Position numbers and translations under genes: made by a program. Below, one piece after another: positions 55,338-64,000 of a stretch of 64,000 bases of DNA (within the stretch, counting starts at the first letter, position 1; every line of letters begins with the position of its first letter). The notes below the pieces were generated by a model. It had not been told where the DNA came from and did not search any database. It saw only the letters and a list, made by a program, of their open reading frames with translations. Source of the stretch: Opitutus sp. GAS368 (lineage in GTDB: Bacteria; Verrucomicrobiota; Verrucomicrobiia; Opitutales; Opitutaceae); the NCBI GenBank assembly GCA_945874455.1, contig CAMCHO010000003.1, positions 1 to 64,000 of the forward strand, written 5' to 3'.

Positions 55338-56993
55338 TCAGTCTGCTTTTCTCGCCGCCAGCGGGCGCATCGCCAGCGCGCCGGCTCCCAGCAGAACCGC
55401 GCCGACGCAGGCAAGCACGAACCAATCACCGTATTGGACATAGACACTCGCCCGACCGATCCAGCGTTTGTCGCGCGTGACCGTCACGGTGCGGGTGCCG
55501 CGGAAATAAATGCTGCCCGCGTCGTTCGTGACCACGGAGCGCACGCCGCCAAATTCGTCGATCCACCCGCTCCAGCCGCCGTTGCCGCAGCGCACTACGG
55601 GGCGACGCGTCTCGACCGCGCGAAGCACCGCGTGCGCAGCGTGTTGGTAGGCTGCCCCACCCTCACCATACCAAGCGCTATTCGTCAGCACCGCGAGCAC
55701 CTCGGCGCCGGAGCGCACGCTGCCACGCGCGAGCTGGGGAAAAATATCCTCGTAGCAAATAAGCGGGCCGAACACGGCCGGATTTTCCTTCAACGGCATC
55801 ACCAAGGGCGCCGCCTCCAGGCCGCGCTCAAAATCGCCGCCGATCGGCACAAACTTCGAGAGCCAACCAAAGATCGGCCGCAGCGGCACAAATTCTCCGA
55901 AGGGCACCAGCTGGCGCTTCGCGTAAAACTCCTTCTGCACACCACCAGCGGGAGTGACGAGCAGCGCGCCGTTGAACCAGCGCTCGTTCGCCGCACCGGG
56001 ATTTTCAATCACGACCGAGCCCAACAGCAACGGCGTGTGGGCGCGCGCGGCGAGCGAGTCCGCAAAAGCCTGCGCGCTCGCATCACCGCGCACGGCAAAC
56101 GGCGTGCTCGCTTCGGGCCACAGGATGAGATCGGGGCGGGTTTCGCCGGCCTTGAGCGTAGTGCTCTCCAGAATATCGAGGATACCCTGCGCTTTGGCCT
56201 GATCCCATTTCACCTCCTGCGGGATGTAGGGCTGCACAAAAGAAATGCGCCCCAACGGCACGCTGTAGCGCTGGCGGTTAAACATTTCCTGCACCTGCAC
56301 GCTCACGCAGAGCATCAGCAGAAATAGTCCAAACATGAACTCAGGTCGACGGAGATTCCAGCCGGTTTGACGTTCGATGAAGAGACTGTGCGCCATGGCC
56401 GCGAAGCCGAGGTTCATCGCGACGAGCACGAACGACACCCCGTAGCCGCCCGTAAACGCCGCGATCTGCAAAATACTCGCGCGCTCCCATTGGCTCGCAG
56501 AGAGCGGCAGCCACGGAAACCCGCCGAGCAGCCACGTGCGCGACCACTCGATCAGCACCCACGTGCCGGCGAGTCCGACCAGCCCGACCAAGCGCGTGAG
56601 CGTTGGCCGACCCACCATGCGCGGCATCGTCCACCATGCCGCCAAATACCACGTGCCGATCCACGCTCCGACAAAAGGCCCCAGTAACAGCAGCCCACCC
56701 CACGTCACGTGATGGAGCCACCCGAGAATAATCGTCCACGCAACCGCCTGCGCAGCGAACATCGTCCACGCGAAAAGCTTCAACCGCGGCTTCGTGTAGG
56801 CCCAGAAAACACCCGGAATGAGCATCGCGTAAGCGAACTCCGGCGTGTGAAACGGCGGAAACGATACGACCGCCAGCACCACCGTGAGCACGGCCACGGA
56901 CACCGCACTCACGTAGTCGGCGTGACGTTGGAAGAACGACGGATTGGAGTCGTAGGGATCGGGCGACGAAGAGACTAAAACGGGTGCGGTCAC
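55338..56993 (-). CDS. lnt: Apolipoprotein N-acyltransferase
   Basis: This 551-residue inner-membrane enzyme adds the third acyl chain to lipoproteins. It starts with GTG at 56993. About six N-terminal transmembrane helices (LVGLAGTWVLIEWSRTWLLG and neighbours) are followed by a periplasmic nitrilase-like domain. The catalytic Glu lies in LILWPEASTPF, the Lys in FYAKRQLVPFGEFVP and the Cys in FGPLICYEDIFPQ. One more helix is C-terminal. All three catalytic residues are present. It follows secA on the same strand, separated by a REP-like pair. Confidence 0.94.
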   Translation of the reverse strand: MTAPVLVSSSPDPYDSNPSFFQRHADYVSAVSVAVLTVVLAVVSFPPFHTPEFAYAMLIPGVFWAYTKPRLKLFAWTMFAAQAVAWTIILGWLHHVTWGGLLLLGPFVGAWIGTWYLAAWWTMPRMVGRPTLTRLVGLVGLAGTWVLIEWSRTWLLGGFPWLPLSASQWERASILQIAAFTGGYGVSFVLVAMNLGFAAMAHSLFIERQTGWNLRRPEFMFGLFLLMLCVSVQVQEMFNRQRYSVPLGRISFVQPYIPQEVKWDQAKAQGILDILESTTLKAGETRPDLILWPEASTPFAVRGDASAQAFADSLAARAHTPLLLGSVVIENPGAANERWFNGALLVTPAGGVQKEFYAKRQLVPFGEFVPLRPIFGWLSKFVPIGGDFERGLEAAPLVMPLKENPAVFGPLICYEDIFPQLARGSVRSGAEVLAVLTNSAWYGEGGAAYQHAAHAVLRAVETRRPVVRCGNGGWSGWIDEFGGVRSVVTNDAGSIYFRGTRTVTVTRDKRWIGRASVYVQYGDWFVLACVGAVLLGAGALAMRPLAARKAD

Positions 56994-56998
56994 GAAGA

Positions 56999-57086
56999 GA
57001 GGAGCCTGCTGGCAAGCGATGGTTTAGCGGTTCGAAACCACCATGAAATGCGCAAATCCTGAGTCTCCCGCAAGCAGGCTCCTAGG
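56999..57086. repeat. Paired REP-like hairpins (REP pair 2)
   Basis: AGGAGCCTGCTGGCAAGCGAT on the left (split as AGGAGCCTGCTGGC and AAGCGAT) pairs with GCAAGCAGGCTCCTAGG on the right. It belongs to the same family as the pairs at 47744 and 63650 and lies between secA and lnt. Confidence 0.78.
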
Positions 57087-57120
57087 TCGGGCAACGCTTC
57101 CCGGAAGCCGGTGGGGGCCC

Positions 57121-60100
57121 TCACGCCCCGTGACAGGCCTTGTATTTCTTGCCGCTGCCGCAGGGGCACGGTTCGTTGCGGCCGACCTTCGGCGTTTCGC
57201 GGCGGATCGTGACTTTCGGCAGCACAATTTCCGGCTCAGGCGTCGAGGCAGGCACCTCGGCCGGGCCGCTGCTCGTCACCATCGTGCTCGTCTCGAAGCG
57301 CGGTGCCGCCGACGCAGCAGGTGCATCGTTGGGCCCAACCGCGCGGGCCGTGCGGCTCAACAAGGAGAGCATGTGCTCGAAGGACTCGAGGTTCGACGCA
57401 CTGCGGAACAGGCCAGTGCAGATTTGCAGCCGCACATTCGTCATCAGCTCCTCGAAATATTTGTAGGCTTCACCTTTGTATTCCACCAGCGGGTCCTTCT
57501 GGCCGTAGCTGCGCAGACCGATGCTCTTGCGGAGATCCTCCATCTCGGTGAGGTGCTCCTGCCAATGGTGGTCGATCGCATTGATGACCACATACCGCTC
57601 CAGTGAGCCGAGCGCCTCGGGAATCTCAACCGACTCCTTCACCGCGTAGGCCTGCTTGATCCGCTCGAGCAGTTTCGCCGTGATGGGCTCGGGTTTGTCG
57701 CCTTTGACGTCGTCCAACGAAACTCCAATCGGGAAATGTGAATTCAGCCACACGACGAGGCTCTCCAGCGCGGTCTGCGTGGCACCAAACTTCTCGCGGA
57801 AGCCGGCGGTTTCGAGCCGGTTCATCAACTCTTCTTCGATCTGCTCGAAGATGATGTCCTTCGGGCGGTCGGAGTGGATCGCCCCGTTGCGAATGCCATA
57901 GATCACCTCGCGCTGCTGGTTGAGCACGTCGTCGTATTGGAGCAGGCGTTTGCGCTGCGTGTAATTCTGCTGCTCGACTTTTTTCTGCGCACTCTCGATC
58001 GAGCGGTTAAGCCAAGGATGCTCCAGCTCCTCGCCCTCCTGCATGGAGCCTTCCATGAGTTTTGACGCCAGATTTCCCTGCAAGAACAGGCGCATCAGAT
58101 CGTCTTCGAGCGAGAGGTAAAACTTGGTGAGACCGGGGTCGCCCTGCCGTGAGCAACGGCCGCGAAGCTGACGATCAATCCGGCGGGATTCGTGGCGCTC
58201 GGTGCCGATAACGTAGAGGCCGCCGAGTTCGCGGACGCCCTCGCCGAGCTTGATGTCGGTGCCGCGCCCCGCCATGTTGGTGGCGATGGTGACGCCGCCA
58301 CGCTGGCCGGCACGCGAGATGATCTCGGCCTCCTGCTGGTGATACTTGGCGTTGAGGACGGTGTGGATCACGCCCGTGCGCTTGAGCATGCGGGAGAGAA
58401 ACTCGGAGGACTCGACTGTGACCGTGCCGACGAGCACGGGCTGACCGCGCTTGTGCGCTTCCTCGATTTCCTTGACGACGGCCGTGTATTTATCGCGGCG
58501 GGTTTTGAAGATACAGTCGTTGCGATCGATGCGGATGCCGGGACGGTTCGTCGGCACCACTTGCACGCCGAGGCGGTAGATATCCTTGAACTCCATCGCC
58601 TCGGTTTCAGCGGTGCCGGTCATGCCGGCGAGTTTTTCGTAGAGGCGGAAATAGTTTTGGATCGTGATTGTGGCATAGGTCCGCGTCTCGCGTTCGATCG
58701 TAACATTTTCTTTGGCCTCGACCGCTTGATGCAGTCCGTCCGACCAGCGGCGACCGGGCATGACGCGGCCCGTGTTTTCATCGACGATCATGACCTTGCC
58801 CTCTTGGACGACGTATTCGACGTCGCGTTCGTAGAGCGAATAGGCGCGCAGGAGTTGCGAGATGGCGTGGATGTCCTCCGAAATGGCGGCGTAGCGATTC
58901 TGCGCGGCGAGTTTCTTCTCTTCGCGCGCTTCAGGCGCGATGGCGGCGGCTTTCTCGATGTCGCTGAACTCGGTCGCGAGATCGGGCAACATGAACGCAT
59001 CCGGGTTGTCGGGACGCAGCTTCGTGCGACCGAGCTGCGTGAGGTCAGCCTGGTGCTGGCGCTCGTCGATGACGTAGAGGAGCTCTTCCTTCAGCTTGTA
59101 GAGCTCGTCTTTGTTGAGGTCGGAATTGAGATCGGTCTCGGTCTTGTCGAGGAGCTTCCGCCACGCGCCATTTTCCATCAGGCGGAGGAGTTGTTTGTTC
59201 TTCGGGTGACCCATTTTCACCTGCAACATCTTCTGAGCGGCGAGCGCTTTGTCGTCGTCAGTGGGACCGGTGTGGCCGAGCACGGCCTTGGCCGCAGCGC
59301 GCTCCGTCGCGGACGCGCCGGCGTTCTTCAGAAGCGTTTCGGCCGCCGCGCGCTGATCGCCGGTAGGGGCGGGCCTCTCAAGCAGTTCCTTCGCCTCGGT
59401 AATGATCTTGATGCAAAGGCGCGTCTGATCGTTGACGAGCTGATCGACCGGCGGAAGCAGGCGTGTAAACGGCTGCTCACGCTCGATGGGCGCGGGTCCA
59501 GAAATGATCAGCGGCGTGCGGGCCTCATCGACGAGGATCGAGTCGATTTCATCGACGATGCAGAACCAGTAATCACGCTGCACCTGGTCTTCCTTGCGCG
59601 TCGCCATGCCGTTGTCGCGGAGGTAGTCGAAGCCGAACTCGCTCGCGGTGCCGTAAGTAATGTCGCGGCAATACATATCCCGCCTGAGATCCGGCGCCAT
59701 TTGTTGCTGGATACAGCCCACGGTCACTCCGAGAAAATTGTAGACGTGGCCCATCCACTCGGAGTCGCGGCGGGCGAGGTAGTCGTTGACGGTGACGAGC
59801 TGGGTATTCTGGCCGGTCAGGGAATTGAGGTAAAGGGGCAGCGTGGAGACGAGGGTCTTGCCCTCGCCGGTCGCCATTTCGGCGATCATGCCTTCGTGAA
59901 TCGCCATACCGCCGATCAACTGGACGTCGAAATGAACCATGTCCCAGGACAGCTCGTGTTCGCAGACGAGAACCTTCCGCCCGCAAAGCCGGCGGGCGGC
60001 ACTCTTCACCGCCGCGAAGGCCTCCGGGAGAACGTGCTCCAAGGCGGCGCGCTTATCAGTGGCCGCGGCGATCCGCACCCGGAATTCCTCCGTCTTCGCG

Positions 60101-60231
60101 CGCAGTTGCTCGTCAGTCAGCGCCTGATAGGACACCTCAATTTCATTGATGCGCGCGACGATGGGGCGGCACTTCTCAAGGAATTTTTTATAGTGCCGTC
60201 CGGAAAAGCGTTTAAGGAGAAACGAGAGCAT
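57121..60231 (-). CDS. secA: Preprotein translocase ATPase SecA
   Basis: This 1,036-residue protein is the motor that drives preproteins through SecYEG. Walker A is ATGEGKTLV near residue 104, with [14 protein letters not shown] and [20 protein letters not shown] following. The second nucleotide domain holds [12 protein letters not shown] and [15 protein letters not shown]. The C-terminal zinc-binding motif [17 protein letters not shown] is intact. The preprotein cross-linking region between ISGPAPIE and [10 protein letters not shown] is about 230 residues, roughly double that of E. coli SecA, which accounts for the extra length. Single copy in the window. Confidence 0.97.
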   Translation of the reverse strand: MLSFLLKRFSGRHYKKFLEKCRPIVARINEIEVSYQALTDEQLRAKTEEFRVRIAAATDKRAALEHVLPEAFAAVKSAARRLCGRKVLVCEHELSWDMVHFDVQLIGGMAIHEGMIAEMATGEGKTLVSTLPLYLNSLTGQNTQLVTVNDYLARRDSEWMGHVYNFLGVTVGCIQQQMAPDLRRDMYCRDITYGTASEFGFDYLRDNGMATRKEDQVQRDYWFCIVDEIDSILVDEARTPLIISGPAPIEREQPFTRLLPPVDQLVNDQTRLCIKIITEAKELLERPAPTGDQRAAAETLLKNAGASATERAAAKAVLGHTGPTDDDKALAAQKMLQVKMGHPKNKQLLRLMENGAWRKLLDKTETDLNSDLNKDELYKLKEELLYVIDERQHQADLTQLGRTKLRPDNPDAFMLPDLATEFSDIEKAAAIAPEAREEKKLAAQNRYAAISEDIHAISQLLRAYSLYERDVEYVVQEGKVMIVDENTGRVMPGRRWSDGLHQAVEAKENVTIERETRTYATITIQNYFRLYEKLAGMTGTAETEAMEFKDIYRLGVQVVPTNRPGIRIDRNDCIFKTRRDKYTAVVKEIEEAHKRGQPVLVGTVTVESSEFLSRMLKRTGVIHTVLNAKYHQQEAEIISRAGQRGGVTIATNMAGRGTDIKLGEGVRELGGLYVIGTERHESRRIDRQLRGRCSRQGDPGLTKFYLSLEDDLMRLFLQGNLASKLMEGSMQEGEELEHPWLNRSIESAQKKVEQQNYTQRKRLLQYDDVLNQQREVIYGIRNGAIHSDRPKDIIFEQIEEELMNRLETAGFREKFGATQTALESLVVWLNSHFPIGVSLDDVKGDKPEPITAKLLERIKQAYAVKESVEIPEALGSLERYVVINAIDHHWQEHLTEMEDLRKSIGLRSYGQKDPLVEYKGEAYKYFEELMTNVRLQICTGLFRSASNLESFEHMLSLLSRTARAVGPNDAPAASAAPRFETSTMVTSSGPAEVPASTPEPEIVLPKVTIRRETPKVGRNEPCPCGSGKKYKACHGA

Positions 60232-60458
60232 GAATACTCAGCAACGTAGGCCGCGAAGGAGGCTTGGCAAATGCAGAATGGGGTCGGCAGGGGGACAAGT
60301 GAGCAGGAGCGCTGTCCGGTCTTCGACCGTCGCATCCCCAGGACAGAATTTCCGAGGGCTGGGAGGTGGGACGACCGATATTAGCGCCCTCCGCCAATTT
60401 CTGTAGACGACGTTTGCGCAGCGCCTCCGCTGCGAAATCTCGTGTGAGTAGGCTCTGT

Positions 60459-61388
60459 TCACACTCGCGTTTTGAAATACGCGATCGTGCGACCGAGGCC
60501 TTCTTCGAGCGAAACCTTGGGCTCCCAGCCACCGAGCACTTTCTGCGCGAGCGTGATGTCCGGACGGCGTTGTTTCGGATCGTCGGCGGGAAGCGGCTGG
60601 TGGACGATTTTAGATTTTCCACCGACGAGCTTCAGCGTCAGCTCGGCGAGCTCCCGCATCGTAAACTCACCGGGGTTTCCACAATTCATCGGCCCCACCG
60701 TCTCCGTCTGCGCCATGAAGCGCACGAAGCCTTCGATCAAATCGTCCACATAACAGAACGACCGCGTCTGCGAGCCGTCGCCGTAGATCGTGATATCCTG
60801 ACCGCGGAGCGCCTGCACGATGAAGTTCGAGACGACGCGGCCGTCCGCTTCGTGCATGCGCGGGCCATAGGTGTTGAAAATACGAATGACGCGGATATCG
60901 ACTTTGTTCTCGCGGTGGTAGTCGAAGAAGAGCGTCTCGGCACAGCGTTTTCCTTCGTCGTAGCAGGATCGTTTCCCGATCGGATTAACGTGCCCCCAAT
61001 AACTCTCCGGCTGCGGGTGAATCTGCGGGTCGCCGTAAACTTCGCTCGTACTCGCCTGAAACACGCGCGCCTTCGTGCGCTTGGCGAGGCCGAGACAGTT
61101 GATGGCACCCATCACCGACGTCTTGATGGTTTTGATCGGGTTATATTGGTAATGCGGCGGTGATGCGGGGCAGGCGAGGTTGTAGATCTGGTCGACCTCA
61201 TACTTGAACGGATCGATCACGTCATGGCGCACGAACTCGAAGTTCGCGTGCCCCATGAGATGAGCGATATTGAGCTTTCGGCCCGTGAAGAGATTGTCGA
61301 GCGCGACGACTTCGTGCCCATCCTTGAGCAGGCGTTCGCAGAGATGGGAACCGAGAAAGCCGGCGCCGCCGGTGACGAGAATACGCAT
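60459..61388 (-). CDS. UDP-glucuronate decarboxylase (UDP-xylose synthase)-like
   Basis: This 309-residue extended SDR enzyme would convert UDP-glucuronate to UDP-xylose. The NAD motif GGAGFLGSH lies at residues 7-15. Family wording includes [55 protein letters not shown] and the catalytic YxxxK in [30 protein letters not shown] also fits UXS. It lacks a membrane segment and so is soluble. The 227 bases to secA contain nothing recognised. Confidence 0.93.
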   Translation of the reverse strand: MRILVTGGAGFLGSHLCERLLKDGHEVVALDNLFTGRKLNIAHLMGHANFEFVRHDVIDPFKYEVDQIYNLACPASPPHYQYNPIKTIKTSVMGAINCLGLAKRTKARVFQASTSEVYGDPQIHPQPESYWGHVNPIGKRSCYDEGKRCAETLFFDYHRENKVDIRVIRIFNTYGPRMHEADGRVVSNFIVQALRGQDITIYGDGSQTRSFCYVDDLIEGFVRFMAQTETVGPMNCGNPGEFTMRELAELTLKLVGGKSKIVHQPLPADDPKQRRPDITLAQKVLGGWEPKVSLEEGLGRTIAYFKTRV

Positions 61389-61870
61389 GGGAACAAATAA
61401 AAGTGACCCTCAAAGTGAGCGGAAAAGGGAGCGGCTGGCGAGTATCAGATTTGGCGTTCGTGGGTTTGGAATGCGGCGATAAGACGACGGTCCGCCAACC
61501 GCGGCGCAGCGATCACGCAGTGAAACGGTCCTTCCCCCGGAGCCCACCATCACCGCCGCCCCCGACTGCGGCGACCTCCGCGCCGCCTTCACCTGCGATC
61601 ACTGCCCCGACTGCGAACACGAATGCCTCACCATAGGTTCCTAAAAGTAGCGCGGCCTGTGAGCCCCTTACCACCAACGCTACCCACGCATCGAGGGGGG
61701 CGTTCCCCGCCGACACCACCTGCAACGAGTGCAAAGCGCAACGTCTACCCCCTTTGGGTTGGCCCAGAGGTCACGGTGTTTGGCTGCGTGAGCGCGCGTC
61801 TAAACTCGGTGCGCTGCTCTGTGAAAAAGAATTTCTTTAGGATTCTTTAGGAGAGTGTGATTGATGCGGG
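61389..61870. other. Intergenic region without a recognised gene
   Basis: About 480 bases between a minus-strand porin gene and a minus-strand UXS gene. One plus-strand frame near 61547-61641 reads as a Cys-rich peptide but has no start codon. No repeat or terminator stands out. Confidence 0.5.
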
Positions 61871-63244
61871 TTAGAAGCGCAGGAGGGTTTCGAGTTGGAA
61901 GCGTTTGGCGCCGGTGTCGGCGGGGTTGCCGGGCGGGCGGTGGGCGAGGTCGTTGAGGAAAAGGTTGGCAGAGAAGAGGAGGTAGTCGCGGGGCGAGTAG
62001 CTGGTGCGGAAGACGTGGCTGCGGGTGTTGGAGCCGTTGCCGGGGCCGCCGGCGAGGGAGGCGGGGTCGGTGTTCCAACCGGGCGGGACGGTGCGGTAGT
62101 AGGCAGCGTAGTCGCCCTCGAGCAGTTCTTCGAACCAGGCGTCGGCCTCGACGCGGACGTAGCGGTAGCCGAATTCCCATTGGCCGGCCGGGCCGGAGCG
62201 GCCGAGGGTGAGGGCGGCGGTCCAGGCGTCGCGTTGGGTGGAGGCGCCAGGGTTGTGGAGGAATTCGGCGCCGACGGTGACGGGAAATTTTCCGGGGTAG
62301 CCAGGGGCGTGGGCGAGGAGGTGGGTGACGGAGCCCTCGGCGAAAAACGGGCGGTAGCCGTGGACGAGCACGCCGGCGGCGGTGCGGGTGTTGCCGCGTG
62401 CATTGTTCGCGATGTTCGCCGCGGTGAGCGCGGCGGGGTGGGTGAGGGCGAGGTGGGCAAGGCCGAGGGTCGTGGACCAGGTGGGTTGCCATTGGGCGAG
62501 CCAACGCGCGCGGGCGGCGAGGAGGAGCGGGTCGCGGGAGGAGGAAGCGATGTCGTCGAGGATGTATTGGCCAGCGGCGAGGGTCAGGCGGTGGTCGGGG
62601 GCGGGCGCGAAGGAAACGTCCTCGGTGGCACCCTCGGGCTGGTAGTCGTTGTCGAAGAGAATCCGTGACGGGGTGAAGAACGGGTTGGCGGCTTTACCGA
62701 TGGTGAGGGCGGCGGTGGTGTCGGGGCCGAGGGAAGGCGTCCAGCGGAGGAAGAGCTGGTCGATGTAGGCGGGTTTGCGGGAGGCGTTGTCGCCGGCGGT
62801 GAATTGGGCGGCGAGCGGGGAGCCGCCGAAGGTGGAATTCAGGTCGCCGGCGGTGAAGCGGACGCCGCCCTCGAAGGTGTCGGCGAGGGAGGCGACGAAG
62901 CCGGCATGAAGTTGGAGGAGGAGTTGGTCGCGGGTGGCGGCTTCGGGGGCGGTGTAGGCGATGCTGGAGAAACGGGTGCGGAGGGCGCCGGTGAAGCGGA
63001 CTGCGGTTGCGGCAGCGGCAACGGGGGTGGCGGTGGGGGTGGCGGTGGTCGCTGGCGGGCGGGCGAGTTCGCGGCGGAGGGCGGCGTTTTCCTGTTCGAC
63101 GGTGGCGAGGCGGGCTTCGAGGGCGCGGAGGCGTTCGTCGACGGACGGCGATTCAACGGCGGTCGCGCGGAGGGCGAGTGCGGCGACGCAGACCAACAGC
63201 GGGGCGAGGGCGGCAAGAGGGCGGCGGCGCGGGCGGAGGATCAT
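61871..63244 (-). CDS. Putative porin (outer-membrane beta-barrel with N-terminal coiled coil)
   Basis: This 457-residue protein has a basic signal peptide (about residues 1-31). A short coiled coil (ERLRALEARLATVEQENAAL, about 36-55) and an Ala/Thr/Pro linker follow, then a beta-barrel from about residue 78 (VRFTGALRTRFSSIAY, GGVRFTAGDLNSTFGG). It ends in Phe, as expected for an outer-membrane barrel. The layout resembles the putative porin families of Bacteroidetes and Verrucomicrobia. The start at 63244 drops a 15-residue extension that would displace the signal. Confidence 0.85.
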   Translation of the reverse strand: MILRPRRRPLAALAPLLVCVAALALRATAVESPSVDERLRALEARLATVEQENAALRRELARPPATTATPTATPVAAAATAVRFTGALRTRFSSIAYTAPEAATRDQLLLQLHAGFVASLADTFEGGVRFTAGDLNSTFGGSPLAAQFTAGDNASRKPAYIDQLFLRWTPSLGPDTTAALTIGKAANPFFTPSRILFDNDYQPEGATEDVSFAPAPDHRLTLAAGQYILDDIASSSRDPLLLAARARWLAQWQPTWSTTLGLAHLALTHPAALTAANIANNARGNTRTAAGVLVHGYRPFFAEGSVTHLLAHAPGYPGKFPVTVGAEFLHNPGASTQRDAWTAALTLGRSGPAGQWEFGYRYVRVEADAWFEELLEGDYAAYYRTVPPGWNTDPASLAGGPGNGSNTRSHVFRTSYSPRDYLLFSANLFLNDLAHRPPGNPADTGAKRFQLETLLRF

Positions 63245-63649
63245 AGGTGAGCGACCGCGAGTGGGACGCGGCGCACGCGGTGGGGGCAAGCGGGAAACGG
63301 CGGGGTTTTAGCAGGCGATGGCGCGGAGGAAATGGCCAACGGGGGTAGAGCAGGGACAGAGAACGGGGTCACACTGTGCACTTGCTGGCGAGTGGAGGCG
63401 CAGGCGCGGAGGCGGCGTGGCAAGAGCACTAAGATTGGAATTCGCGGGGAGAGCGACGCTGCGATCAGCCGGGGCGATAGGTTCCACGTAGGGCGATGCC
63501 CTGGACCAACGTAACGTCCGGCGAAGAGATCAATCGATGCGTGATCCTCGCGCGTAGCGGGGTCCGGCCGATCTTTTTTCATCGGCCCGAAAAACGTCGC
63601 GGCTCATTCCAAGGCCGTTTCTAGACGAGCTTAACCAGCTTGGATGGGG
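63245..63649. other. Intergenic region without a recognised gene
   Basis: About 400 bases upstream of the porin gene with no supported gene. The porin promoter should lie near the left end. Confidence 0.5.
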
Positions 63650-63704
63650 AGGACTGCTTGCAGGCGATTTCAAATGATGAATCTACCGCAAGCAGACTCC
63701 TAAG
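63650..63704. repeat. Paired REP-like hairpins (REP pair 3)
   Basis: GGACTGCTTGCAGGCGATT and, after a short spacer, CCGCAAGCAGACTCCTAAG are near-complementary and match the REP pairs at 47744 and 56999 in wording and spacing. Confidence 0.75.
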
Positions 63705-64000
63705 AAAAACCGTTATTCGACTCCCTCGGAAAGCTCATGGGAATCAGTAGGTAAAAAACGCAAAACCCCCTGCCAGATCTGATACCCTGAAAATCCAGTT
63801 TACTATCAGCCCCCACCCCAAAATCGGATTTTGGCCGTGACGGAAAGAAACAGGGCCAACCTTTTACCCCAAAGCTTAACAAATGTAGTTTCTTAGGAGG
63901 TTGCTCAGGAACGTTGTACCAATGCCGTTTCTTAGCTGGCAATCGGATCGCCTATCAGTGATTCCCAATTAGTAACGCTCAGCTCACGCTCCCTTTCCCT
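63705..64000. other. AT-richer end of the window without a recognised gene
   Basis: Base composition is visibly less GC-rich than the rest. A minus-strand open frame (63700-63942, 80 codons) overlaps the REP pair and has no supporting motif, so it is not called as a gene. Confidence 0.5.

Noticed and set aside
54844-55425. 193-codon minus-strand open frame overlapping the lnt end
   Set aside because: Ser/Arg/Pro-rich reading of GC-rich DNA that runs antisense-like through the lnt end in another frame; no motif.
57024-57046. GGTTCGAAACC, resembling a tRNA T-arm
   Set aside because: No acceptor, D or anticodon stems around it; it lies between the two hairpins of REP pair 2.
61547-61641. Cys-rich reading (CGDLRAAFTCDHCPDCEHEC)
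   Set aside because: No start codon between the upstream stop at 61480 and this stretch; no family match, so chance or a tiny fragment.
63700-63942. 80-codon minus-strand open frame
   Set aside because: Overlaps REP pair 3, has no ribosome site or motif.

Overview
The window is GC-rich chromosomal DNA, almost certainly from a Verrucomicrobiota bacterium of the Opitutaceae type. The support is its mix of DUF1501, DUF1549/DUF1553, DUF1592 and DUF1552 proteins, large SusC-like TonB-dependent receptors, Tat-exported proteins, and Gram-negative housekeeping genes (secA, lnt, a dacB-like gene). No rRNA, tRNA, CRISPR array or complete insertion sequence was recognised.

Layout. 1-4.7 kb: two overlapping minus-strand amidohydrolase-fold proteins. 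4.9-8.5 kb: a MacA/MacB-like efflux operon (adaptor, ATPase, permease) ending in a strong terminator. 8.6-12.5 kb: a TPR/SMP-30-like protein, then a complete NMT1/THI5-like ABC importer (ATPase, permease, binding protein). 12.6-13.4 kb: wreckage of a lipase maturation factor gene that contains a 23-bp palindrome. 13.5-18.9 kb: a methyltransferase, then a DUF1501 and a DUF1549/DUF1553 cytochrome-like pair. 19.2-22.0 kb: a bile-acid-symporter-fold permease overlapping an alpha/beta hydrolase with a membrane tail. 22.0-24.1 kb: a small accessory island with a PBECR-type nuclease and DUF2283 pair, a frameshifted Bro-N gene, an orphan gene and an inverted-repeat element. 24.2-31.2 kb: M20 peptidase, class-A-like serine hydrolase, broken HAD hydrolase, Bax-inhibitor-1 protein, PBP4-like DD-peptidase, Dabb protein and an MBL-fold hydrolase. 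31.4-38.9 kb: sodium:solute symporter, then the DUF1592 / DUF1552 / ankyrin trio. 39.3-47.6 kb: propeller protein, TonB receptor, NamZ-like muramidase (DUF1343), then Gfo/Idh, TspO and SDR genes, with a 6 x 48-bp repeat array between the divergent genes. 47.9-54.7 kb: a probable deoxysugar locus (RhaI-type isomerase, Ldh-family dehydrogenase, TonB receptor), interrupted by an opposite-strand HTH gene and its palindromes. 55.3-64 kb: lnt, secA, UDP-glucuronate decarboxylase, a putative porin and a gene-poor end.

The signal I consider most novel is a family of palindromes with arms TTGTCACGT and ACGTGACAA around a 3-nt centre. There are five copies. One abuts the first possible start codon of a small HTH protein gene, three lie in a 77-bp-period tandem array just behind that gene, and one sits 36 kb away inside the dead lipase maturation factor gene. 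This looks like an HTH protein with its own DNA sites, either an operator family or a small mobile repeat. Three REP-like paired hairpins, the 48-bp array and the 13-bp inverted-repeat element are separate repeat families.
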